Below, piece by piece: positions 47,244 through 56,143 of a DNA stretch of 64,000 nucleotides. The notes under the pieces were generated by a model. It had not been told where the DNA came from. It made no database searches and saw only the letters and a program-made list of their open reading frames with translations. Location: NCBI GenBank assembly GCA_944474755.1, contig OX104112.1:82411756-82475755 (forward strand). Reading direction: 5' to 3'. Position 1 is the stretch's first letter, and each line of letters begins with the position of its first letter. The translations under genes and the position numbers were made by a program. Source of the DNA: Limnoperna fortunei. Taxonomy: Eukaryota > Mollusca > Bivalvia > Mytilida > Modiolidae.

Positions 47244-47249
47244 TTATGT

Positions 47250-48240
47250 AAAAAGACCTAAAGTTATATATTACAAAAAAAAAAACATAAAAAACACACA
47301 GTTGTGTCAATAATTCTAACTTCATATCCAACATGGACGCTTTGCTATGAAATAATAAATGACTGACCTGCAAAATTACATGTGGCTACTGATTAGAGAG
47401 CCATCCGTGACAATCAACGCCGGGTGTTGGAATGAAATTTACCTGTTGGAAAGGTAAAAGTAATCTAAAATCATGCAAGGTGTGCTTGATATGTAACAAG
47501 TGTCAATGATATGACAATAACACACCGATCAACCGACTTGTATCATTTTGGTGAGAAGTAGTATGACACGATGAAAAAAGATCTAAACAAGTTAAGACCT
47601 ATACGTATACAGATTGCTTTTTTCCAAATCGCTACGTTAAAAACTCACTGTATCAAATATAGTGTAGTAAAATATTATTTGGTATATATTTTTCCATTAA
47701 AATATTCAATCGTTTTAACTAATGATTTCATTTTTTATCTGAAAATATGTTCCAAAGGTACTGGCATCACAAATTTAAACAAATTAATGCAAAATGTACG
47801 CTTCTGCACAAAATATTTCTGTATCAAGTGTTTTTGTTCAAAAGGATGAAATATACACAAACGCAGAAAAAAACCAAAAAAACCCCACAAATCTAGTCAA
47901 CTATATACTTTAATTAACCGACAAAATTATCTAAACAAAATATATCCCGTGACATCTAGAAATAGTACATACAAGTTTCATTGTTTCCCATGAAAATGGG
48001 TTATTTTCTCATTTTTTATAGCTGCAGGGGGTCGCGGGGCCTCTAAATGTCGGGGTCCGGGTGGCGTTACTCCCACCCCCTTCGGAAGCTCAGAAATGCC
48101 TGTGTTTTGGTGTAATAATATAGATCAAACACGACTTCTTTTATATCGACGTATCCGTATATTATTAATTTCAGCGTATAAGAAAACAAAACAACAAAGA
48201 GATCCTTAAACAAATGATCTCATATTTCACAAAACTATGG
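47250..48240. other. AT-rich DNA, no gene seen
   Basis: The 92-codon ORF 47571-47849 is rich in Lys, Ile and Phe, without splice or promoter context. A GC-rich patch at 48020-48105 was not identified. Confidence 0.4.
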
Positions 48241-48258
48241 TAATGTAATGAACTTTAA

Positions 48259-48370
48259 CTGAAAAGTATTATGAGAGCGTGCCAGACACAGAATATAACG
48301 AACACGTAAAAGTAACTGAAAAGTATTATGAGAGCGTGTGAGACACAGAATATAACGAACACGTAAAAGT
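48259..48370. repeat. 2 x ~54 bp direct repeat
   Basis: CTGAAAAGTATTATGAGAGC...GACACAGAATATAACGAACA occurs twice in direct succession with one or two differences. Confidence 0.9.
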
Positions 48371-48392
48371 GCCGACAGATCGGTTGTCAAAC

Positions 48393-48464
48393 CATCCTCA
48401 AAAGTCAGGGTTTCTGTGTCCACATGGACACATGTGGACACAGAAACCCTGACTTGTGAGGATG
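48393..48464. mobile_element. 72 bp foldback element with 9-bp target duplication
   Basis: CATCCTCAAAAGTCAGGGTT... faces its complement ...AACCCTGACTTGTGAGGATG with almost no loop; the centre is GTGTCCACATG/GACACATGTGG. TTGTCAAAC is duplicated at 48384-48392 and 48465-48473. Its arms are the outer ~36 bp of the TIRs of the 50763-51222 element. The duplication length suggests a Mutator-like origin. Confidence 0.92.
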
Positions 48465-48473
48465 TTGTCAAAC

Positions 48474-49125
48474 GGGTGTCTAATAAAAAAAATCTGGTAT
48501 TACTCTTATTTTATCACACTTATATTTTGTATCACATGCAAATTATATTATATAAACAAATGTGCCTAACACGAATGTTTTTAGAGCATTGATCATAATG
48601 TAACGTACGTGAGTAACAAAGGCGATAAATGTTTATCATTATTTGAACACATGGACAACTCGTTCAATTATAGAAATACTGTTATATTTTATATACACTC
48701 GTTATATCTGTAAAATATAAGAGTAGAAAGTATACAGTTATAGACTGGTTAATCAATCAATCTGCTGATCCGTTGAACCCAAGATATAAAGTGTTGCCCG
48801 AAGCCGAAGTCTGAGAGCAACAGTTAAGACAGAGGGCCAACAGATCAGCTATTGATTGAAGACCCAACATTTTTTGTTATTCAGCTGCAAGAACTACATG
48901 CAAGTTTTCTGAATTTTACGTTCTTTTGCTTCAAAAACAATTTTTGACAGATTTTTGTATGTCTTTCGATTATTTTTGCCGAAGTGTTGAAGACTGTGCT
49001 GTGTCCTCTTTGTATGAGTTTACTTCTCTCGGTTATCATTACCGATCTCTAGTCAGTGGAATTCTTTGGAGCAGGACAACAGTTCCATAGACTATTGACC
49101 GCTGCACTGCTTCTATTATGTTGTC
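48474..49125. other. Spacer with an imperfect foldback at 48752-48862
   Basis: TCAATCAATCTGCTGATC (48752 on) pairs imperfectly with GATCAGCTATTGATTGA (48846 on), with a nested GTTGCCCGAAG/AGAGCAAC stem. No target duplication was recognised and no gene is seen. Confidence 0.5.
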
Positions 49126-49129
49126 CAAA

Positions 49130-49320
49130 ACCGTCGAAGTATTTACAAAAAATCGCCGCTGTAGTCAGCGCAATTATAATGTAAACAAAGACATAAAGAA
49201 GAGATCCGTTTTGGAAGTATAATGAAGACAACAAACAGAGATCATGTTAGATCTCGGCGCAAGTAAAATGTAAACAAAGACAATAGCGGAGATTTGTTTA
49301 GAACTTAGTTTAAACATATT
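49130..49320. repeat. ~52 bp repeat, outlying three copies
   Basis: Units with AATGTAAACAAAGACA and AGAGAT match the larger array at 51848-52460, 2.5 kb away. The intervening DNA consists of SINEs, a Penelope-like fragment and foldbacks. Confidence 0.8.
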
Positions 49321-49361
49321 TTATTCAAGAAAATGAATTGGATTGGACAGCAGGCATAGCC

Positions 49362-49617
49362 TTGTTTGTTTGAATGATGTTCAACGCCATTTTCAGCAAT
49401 TTTTCAGCTATATCATGGCGTCCAGTTTTTATCGGGGAGGAAGCCGGAGTACCCGGTGAAAACCACTGACCTGCGGTAGGAAAACTGGCAATCCTTGTCA
49501 ATTAAGATTGGAGTCGAGTGCACCCTGCCCGCAATGAGAATCGAACCAATAATCTCAATGTTGACAGGCCACGTGATCATAGTAGACGAACTACCTTAAC
49601 CACTCGGCCACCGAGGC

Positions 49618-49620
<3 letters not shown>
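49362..49620 (-). mobile_element. Full-length tRNA-headed SINE
   Basis: Read on the - strand the head is GTGGCCTCGGTGGCCGAGTG (A-box region) followed by a B-box-like GGTTCGATTCTCATTG, then GGGCAGGGTGCACTCGACTC, then the body GTACTCCGGCTTCCTC and CTGGACGCCATGATATAGC, and a CAAACAAACAAGG end. tRNA-Ser/Leu-like heads with a conserved central domain are known in molluscan SINEs (RUDI/V-SINE, MESC, Nin-DC groups); which group applies needs alignment. Confidence 0.92.

Positions 49621-49662
<42 letters not shown>
49621..49662. repeat. (TA)21 microsatellite
   Basis: Pure TA dinucleotides between the two SINEs. They are probably the 3' tail of the SINE at 49663-49895. Confidence 0.97.
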
Positions 49663-49665
<3 letters not shown>

Positions 49666-49895
49666 AAAAATTAAGCCCAACACTGTTTGAATTAGATTTT
49701 TAACACTGTCAAAATTTTGCTTTCCCTCAGCGGGATTCGAACTCACACCGTTGTGACACTGTGGTACCAATTTGCCTGCACTATGTCCAGCGGTCTAGAC
49801 CCCTCGGCCAAATCCGCTATACAAATATAGCTTCATTAACCGGGGTGAATCATAGACATAGTACATGTGTACTAGCGTGTGACGATGGAAATTCT
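49663..49895 (-). mobile_element. Second SINE type with Leu-like tRNA head
   Basis: On the - strand TTTGGCCGAGGGGTCTAGAC (A box) and GTGTGAGTTCGAATCCCGC (a near-canonical B box) are spaced as in a pol III promoter with a long insert between them. An unrelated body with AAACAGTGTTGGGCTTAATT follows, then (TA)n. The missing acceptor stem pairing and the body rule out a tRNA gene. It differs from the 49362-49620 SINE. Confidence 0.82.
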
Positions 49896-49896
49896 T

Positions 49897-49899
<3 letters not shown>

Positions 49900-49928
<29 letters not shown>

Positions 49929-49929
49929 A
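49900..49929. repeat. (TA)n microsatellite
   Basis: Interrupted TA run at the 5' side of the second SINE. Confidence 0.9.
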
Positions 49930-50009
49930 AACCGATAACATATAGCACTAATCTTTGTTTTACTAAAGGAGATATAATGATATAATACATTTTACTACCA
50001 AGAAAATTT

Positions 50010-50437
50010 TTTTCTGCCGCTGACAGAAGTCAGTCTTGTGGTGACAAACGCTGCAAATGTTGCAAACATATGGAACCCTGGTCTACATTTAACAGCAAAG
50101 TCACGATAAACAGTACAAAATATTCACTACTGTTATCTGCAAAAGCTCGAATGTCACTTACATTCTTGAGTGCCCCATCTGTGGCTTACAATATGTTGGC
50201 GAGTCCAAACAGCCATTTGGCCACAAACGACTGAATGTTCATAGAAGTGACCTAACTAAGAAACAGTTTCTGCCTGTGAGCCAACACTTCAGACTGCCCG
50301 ACCACACTCCAAAGGATTTCGATAACATAAAAATCCTCATTATCGAGCAGAACTGCAAGTGGCGAGATTCTGAACGGGAGGCCCGAGAGAGATTCTGGAT
50401 TAAAGAGATCTGCTCTGTACACCCCAAAATGGTATAA
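50010..50437 (+). pseudogene. Penelope-like element fragment: GIY-YIG endonuclease domain
   Basis: From about 50154 the frame reads LECPICGLQYVGESKQPFGH and continues for about 80 codons to TAA at 50435-50437. The LxECPxCGxQYVGES core followed by Arg, His and the downstream ...EQNCKWRDSEREARERFWI is the pattern of GIY-YIG nuclease domains at the C-terminus of Penelope-like retroelements. Just upstream a Cys-rich piece (CGDKRCKCCKHM, 50037-50072) is in another frame, so a frameshift lies at about 50100-50130. No RT domain was found; the copy is 5'-truncated and dead. Cellular GIY-YIG nucleases are less likely given the Cys-rich linker. Confidence 0.82.
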
Positions 50438-50762
50438 ACAAAAAACAATAAATATCATTCTAAATATAAATAGATAATAAATTCATGATTATAAAGAAGT
50501 TTAAGATTAAATGGTTTATAACTGACAACTGTAGAGTTCTCCCGTATGTAACGACTAATGACTAATAGCTGTGATCTTGACTTCTGAGAAAGTTCAAGAT
50601 CAATAACATCAGACTCGAATACGCTACCACCGGATGCTGATGTACCAATAACAAACTTTTATTATTTATTTATAGATTGATATTGACACTGAAGAAGGCC
50701 ATCAGTTGGTCGAAAATTTTGTCGTATTGATTAATAAATTTATTTTATAGTAGAAACATCTG
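50438..50762 (+). other. Probable 3' region of the Penelope-like fragment, hammerhead-core-like motif
   Basis: Within 50689-50715 CTGAAGA and GAAA flank a short GGCC/GGTC stem, resembling the conserved core of hammerhead ribozymes that are known in Penelope-like elements. An extra A before the stem and the unverified stems I and III make this tentative. Confidence 0.3.
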
Positions 50763-51222
50763 CATCCTCACAAGTCAGGCTTTATGTGTCTACGTGTGTA
50801 CACGAAACCCTGTCAAACTTAGCTAGGAAATTTCCGGGCTAGAAGATATCGTATGACGTCAAACCTTCAAAATATCAACTAATGAAATTGCTTGAAAGAA
50901 GCAAGTGTTTGGCAGTAATCATTCTTACTCATTCTGGAGTGTGAAGAAAACGTAACGCAACTAAATAATAACGCAGTAATAACAAACTATTAACACTACT
51001 GTACAAAATACACGGATTTTCACACGGCTTATGCAACACATCCGTTTGGTTTATTTACAATCGGCATCGTGGATATCTCCTAACCAAGTCGTGAATGAAA
51101 GCGAGCTGTTGATTGGCTACATTAAGGTATGATGTAGCCAATCAAAATAGCGACATTCCTAGCTAAGTTTGTCAGGGTTTCGTGGACACATGTGGACACA
51201 GAAACCCTGACTTGTGAGGATG
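50763..51222. mobile_element. 460 bp TIR element with ~67 bp inverted ends
   Basis: CATCCTCACAAGTCAGG at the left end is matched by CCTGACTTGTGAGGATG at the right. The inverted match continues through ACGAAACCCTG and AAACTTAGCTAGGA with a few mismatches. A nested TTGATTGGCTACAT/ATGTAGCCAATCA hairpin is near 51108-51148. No transposase. The flanks do not show a duplication, perhaps because another foldback abuts the right end. Confidence 0.88.
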
Positions 51223-51226
51223 CTAT

Positions 51227-51293
51227 ATTTGTATCGTTGCATAATCCTCTAGACTTATATTACAAGTCTTGAAGATTATGCAACGATACAAAT
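51227..51293. repeat. 67 bp foldback abutting the previous TIR element
   Basis: ATTTGTATCGTTGCATAATC at the left and GATTATGCAACGATACAAAT at the right are perfect 20-bp arms, extended to 30 bp with two mismatches; the loop is short. No clean duplication at the flanks. Confidence 0.88.
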
Positions 51294-51845
51294 GACTTTT
51301 TTTTGTCAAAATTATAGACACAGACTGACCAACGAAGGGCCTTAATCATTGAGTGTCAATGTAAATAAATACCGTAAACAAGTAATAAAATATTGATCTT
51401 GAACCTTCTCACTTTAACTGAACTTAAACTTCCTTACATTGCCCCACCATCCAACCAAGCAATGTATAGAAGTATATATATAAACAAAACAGCATAGCAG
51501 TCAGATCGTAAGTGTATGAACATTCTCCTACATTTGTGTATACTTCAAAAACGCTTTGTACTTTTAATATGTTTGCACTGCCAAAATGAGCTTGACATTG
51601 TCCTTATAAGAAGGAAGCTCATTTCCATGAAGTAATTTTATCAGGTTAAAATCAATACTAGTATGCAATTCCATGCAGATACTTTGCAGTGACCACCTCT
51701 GAAGGTGAAAGGTCGGACACGATATAAAATAATGAAAGTTATCTTCAACAGAGTCCACAGTGTGGGCAATATGGACTATCAACCAAGAAGTGAAGATGCA
51801 AATGAGAGTTCAGGTGGCTAGCTTCACATCTCAACTGTCAATGCC
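51294..51845. other. Spacer, no gene seen
   Basis: The - strand ORF 51564-51782 lacks recognisable features. Nothing else was identified. Confidence 0.4.
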
Positions 51846-51847
51846 AT

Positions 51848-52460
51848 ATACCTGCTTAAGTTTAGAACTGTAAACAAAGGCAATAAGTAGAGCTTTGTCT
51901 AGAACTCGTCGCGGGTATAGTGTAAACAAAGGCCATAAGAAGAGATATACATGTAGTTAGAACTCCGCGCAGATAAATTGTAAACAAAGACAATAAGAAG
52001 ATATATATGGTGAGGACTTGCGCAAGTATAATAATAATAAAGACAATACGCAGAGATATATTTAGGTCTCCCACACGTATAAAGTAAACAAAGACATAAA
52101 GCGGAGATATGGACTTGTAACTCGCGCAATTATAATGTAAACAAAGGCAATAAAAAGGGGCATGTTTAGAAGTCAGCGCAAGTAAAGTGTAAACAAAGAC
52201 AATAAACAGAGATATGATAAGAGAACTCGGCACAAGTAAAACTCAAACTAAGACAAAAAGCAGAGATATGTTGATGACTCGCGCATGTATAAAATAAACA
52301 AGACATTTGGCAGAGGTACGTTTAGAACTCGGCGTAAGTGTTATGTAAACAAAGACAATTAGCAGAGATATGTTTAGAACTCGGAGCAAGTGTTATGTAA
52401 ACAAAGACAATTAGCAGAGATACGTTTAGAACCCGGCGCAGTTATGTTGTAAACAAAGAG
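51848..52460. repeat. ~52 bp tandem array (about 12 units)
   Basis: Units of about 50-53 bp read AGAACTCGCGCAAGTATAAT, GTAAACAAAGACAATAAG and CAGAGATAT(G)TTT. The length is close to, but not fixed at, a multiple of three; the 123-codon - strand ORF at 51862-52233 is therefore a repeat reading frame and not a gene. Confidence 0.93.
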
Positions 52461-52461
52461 G

Positions 52462-52580
52462 TCGCAATCGTCCGTCGGTCCTGCCTGTGCCGACCCTGGC
52501 TCAATACCGGATGTCGCAATCGCCCGTCGGTCCTTCCTGTGCCGACCTGCGGCGGGTCGGCCACGCAGACCCCGGGCTCA
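52462..52580. repeat. GC-rich 51 bp duplication
   Basis: GTCGCAATCG(T/C)CCGTCGGTCC...CTGTGCCGACC occurs at 52462 and 52513, each ending near GGCTCAATA. It is markedly richer in GC than its surroundings and sits exactly between the ~52 bp array and the truncated 5' end of the retrotransposon. Confidence 0.8.
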
Positions 52581-52581
52581 A

Positions 52582-55500
52582 TAAAAATTCTTATATGGTA
52601 CTTATTATGTACCACCACGAAGCTGTATAGAGCTCTGGAATTGGATTGATTTTTCATTTGAAAATGCATTGAATGTTCCCCGCATTTATAATGTCATTAT
52701 AACGGTAGACTTCAACGATAATCAGCTTGATGTTAGTAACAAAAAAATTCGGTATTTGGTTAGTCAGAATTGCAACTTATAGATGAACCCACCTATTTTA
52801 CGGAACACTTATCGTCACTTCTAGATTTGATTCTTACAAATACAAATAAAGCTAATTTTATCCCTTACTTCGTGATTGGCCCACCTTTGTTGGACCAAAT
52901 ATGTTTTCACACCCCTGTAGTTGGTTTTATCAGTACGCCAAAACCAGCTTTACCTGTGTTAAAACGAAAGATTTGGTTGTATAATCAGGGCAACTTTGTC
53001 AAATATCGAATCATTTTAACAGATACCGACTGGGATTCACTACTAGCGTCCGACAATGTCGATGATATTACTAATAGTATTACTGACGTAATCAATGCGG
53101 CAGATGCCGCGATTCCCAATAAATATGTTACAATAAGAAAAAGTCGCCCACAGTGAATGACTAATGAAGTCCGAAAAGTCTTACGACAAAAAAATCGAAT
53201 ACATAGAAAAGCTAAGCGTACCAATAATCCTTCTGTCCGGAAGTTACTTAATAAAGCAAACTTTTTAGTAAAAAATGCAGTGAATACCAAGAAAAAATGG
53301 TGAAAATGTTAACCAATGAGAGTCCCACGTCAAAAAATTGGTGGAATATTTGTCGGTCTATATGTAAGTCAGAATGGCTTATCATACCTACCTTAATGTA
53401 GGCGATACAGTGATCTCTGACGAATGTGAGTAAGCAATTGAATTCAATAAGTTTTTTGTGGCCCAAACTATAATAATGATGCTAAAAATCTTATTCCGCA
53501 ACAGAAAGATCACCTGGACCCTACCCTTACTCTAAATAATATTATTATTCGTGAAAATGATGCCGAATATGTTCTAAAGATACTAAACCCTACAAAAGCT
53601 TCCGGGCCGGATATGATAAGCCCGAAACTTTTGAATGAAGCTGCTTCAGAATTTACGTATCCTCTTAGCATATTATTTAATAAGTACATTGTATATTGCA
53701 CCTGCCGTATTTCCTAGAGAATGGAAAAAGGCAAATCTGGTACCCTTGTTTAAAAACTACAATATGAATGAAGTAAAAAATTACAGATCAACTTCTCTTT
53801 TAAGTATTATTTTAAAATGTATGGAGCGCTGCATCTATAAATATGTTCATAATTTCCTAGTACATAATCGTATAATAACTTCATTTCAGCCAGGGTTCAC
53901 TCGTGGGCTCTGCAGTGAATCAGCTCGTGCATATTACTAATGAGATTGTGAAGGCATTAGATGAAGGGAAAGAAATACGGGTAGCTTTTTTCTATTTTTT
54001 TTGCGTGGGACGCAAAAAAAAAAGAAAAAGAAAAGAAAAAAGCGTTGGAAAGGCAGAGGATTCTCGGACTATTGTTTGTAATGACATTGTGGTAGATATC
54101 GATGCCTCTATTAGGCTGTTTGCTAATGATAAAAGTATGTATTTAATAGTCGATAACCCTTTTGAATGAGCAGATTCTAAACAGAGACGTCGATAAAATC
54201 CATACTTGGTCTTAAAATGCATGGCTGGTTAACTTCAACCCGCAAAAAACTGAGACCATGACTATCTCCAGAAAGCAATCGCATCTGTTCAACCTCCACT
54301 ACTGATGAATCAACAAGTAGATAATCATAAACATTTAGGTATAATTCTAACAAGTAATGGTACGTGGCACACACATATCGAATACATTGTAAATAAAGCT
54401 CGTATTAATATTATTAGAAAAATGTAGATAGATATACATTAGAAAAAATATACATGTCGTTCATTAGACCTATTTTAGAGTACGGTGATGTCATTTGGCA
54501 CAATCAAAATTGATCCCTTAGCAAAAAATTAGACGACGTTCAGTTAGAAGCTGCTAGAATTGTTACTGGAGGCACAAAACTGACAGCTATTGAAATGTTA
54601 TACGAAGAGACTGGGTGGGAAAAACTTTCAGATAAAAGGGATGGGCACAGACTGATACTTTTGCACAATTTAGTTAGACGGGTAGTTTTAAATTATCTTC
54701 AAGAGATCTTACCAAATCTAGTTACAGCACCAGACAGTCCCAGAACTTAGCGGAGATTCGAACACGTACTAATCTGTATTCTTATTATTTTCCACCTATA
54801 CAGTAAAGTTATGGAATAAGTTGCCAAATGACGTCAACAACTCTAGTTCTTTACATTCGTTTAAGGCTAATATCAAGGTACAAAACAAAAAATGTCCTAT
54901 TTATTACTATGTTGGGTCAAGAATTGGTCAAATATTACACTGTAGATGAAGAATGGGTTGTAGTTCCTTAACTCAATATCTCTTTTTTCAAAATGTAGTT
55001 CAGACACCCAACTGTACCTGCGGTTCTGCGGTTTTTGTTACACATCTGCGACAGCAAACTTTTTCAGTCTCGATCTTCCTATTGCAATAGATTTAAACTT
55101 ATTGTTATATGGATCATTTTTACTAGATAATGAACAAAACAAGAACATTTTTATGACAGTTAAGAAATTCATCATTAACAGCAAACGATTCAACTCGAAG
55201 AATAATTCCTTGCATCTTTTTACTTTTTTAATATATCTTTTGTCCCTATTATTTCTTTTCATTGCACCTCCTCCCCCCTTGTAGTTTTGACTTGATTATT
55301 ATTATAATTATTATTACTATTATTATTATTGTACACATTTTCCCCCTTTAATCATTCCATATTTTATCTTAACTTATGTATTTTCCTTTGATCTATATAA
55401 CTATTTCATTTTACTAAAAATCAATGATAGAAAATTTTCACTTTTGAAAACTAATATGTAAAGAGTATGCAGAAATTTGTATGTAATACTATTGTGAGTT

Positions 55501-55628
55501 ATATTTCAGGAAATGGTTTTGACAAAGCTAAGTGCTTGTTACCAGATCATGTCTAGGTATTTTATAATTCATTGTACTGTATTGTATTATTGACGTTGAG
55601 GAATAAATATGTTTAATTAAAAAAAAAC
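52582..55628 (+). pseudogene. 5'-truncated, inactivated non-LTR retrotransposon (endonuclease-RT ORF2 remnant)
   Basis: In order: the end of an APE-type endonuclease (YGTYYVPPRS near 52590; VDFND near 52705-52719, where GDFND is usual); a linker; the RT fingers/palm with LNPTKASGPDMISPK near 53584-53630 and LLSIILKCMERCIYKYV near 53798-53850; an RT active-site region reading FANDKS instead of FADD (about 54118-54138); the C-terminal GGTKLTAIEMLYEETGW segment near 54570-54620 and SRIGQILHC near 54927-54953. Frames change repeatedly and stops occur, and most of the central palm is deleted. It ends with AATAAA (55602) and an A tract (55619-55628). It is closest in style to Jockey/CR1-like elements. 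The longest intact pieces are 52770-53156, 53635-53940 and 53903-54169. Confidence 0.88.
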
Positions 55629-55629
55629 T

Positions 55630-56100
55630 CTTTATAAATAAAATTGAATTATATATTACTAAATTTGCTATAAAAGTTACGGGAGGAATATATTAACCAC
55701 TTTTGACCGGCTTTAATAAACACAATCAGGGACAGTCTATACTAAACTATACTAGACAGTTAGTATAGACTGTCCCTGACACAAATAAGTACCTAAGTTT
55801 AAAAACGTTTTCAATTTTAGTGGAGACAAAATCATTCCGGTCAAGTTTTAAATAATTTAAATCAAGATAATTTGCGTAGAAGTTGTTATTATCTTTCAGA
55901 GTCCGTTTAAATTACATCGATATGTTTATTCGTTCAAAAGTAATAGTAAAAAAATATACCGAAAAACCCTTCCGGGTTTTCCATCCTTCCGCAGATTAAG
56001 GACTCCCGTCTTTGTTTTCGCATTATCTATTTGTGTCGATTTGTTGACATTGGAAATTTTGCCGTAGTTTACATACCTATTTACCAACAAAATAAAAACG
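55630..56100 (+). promoter_or_regulatory. BAG1: Putative BAG1 promoter and 5' UTR
   Basis: The segment between the retrotransposon's poly(A) end and the BAG1 start codon must hold the promoter if transcription starts close by. Two CTTCCG motifs (ETS-type) lie at about 55967 and 55985, and no TATA box is evident near the ATG. An in-frame TAG at 56065-56067 precedes the start codon. A 54 bp foldback is inserted at 55726-55779. Confidence 0.45.
55726..55779. mobile_element. 54 bp palindromic foldback with 5-bp target duplication
   Basis: TCAGGGACAGTCTATACTAA and TTAGTATAGACTGTCCCTGA are perfect 20-bp arms around a 14 bp loop. CACAA is duplicated at 55721-55725 and 55780-55784. It lies about 320 bp upstream of the BAG1 ATG. 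Confidence 0.9.
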
Positions 56101-56143
56101 ATGACAGATCTTGGACAAAGGATAAAATTAACAGTTAAACATG
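56101..56143 (+). CDS. BAG1: BAG1 exon 1 (coding part)
   Basis: Encodes MTDLGQRIKLTVKH plus the first base of Gly15; donor ATG|GTATAT. The 109-codon ORF reading on to 56430 runs into the intron and loses similarity after residue 15. Confidence 0.88.

Noticed and set aside
47571..47849. 92-codon ORF
   Set aside because: Composition is what AT-rich DNA gives by chance (Lys, Ile, Phe, Tyr); no homology recognised.
49540..49620. Possible tRNA-Ser/Leu gene (- strand)
   Set aside because: A- and B-box-like sequences exist but acceptor-stem pairing is absent and the SINE body follows; the same head occurs at 58906 and 30011.
51862..52233. 123-codon - strand ORF
   Set aside because: It reads through about seven units of the ~52 bp tandem repeat; the peptide is periodic (SLYCLCLHY-like) and the array varies in unit length.
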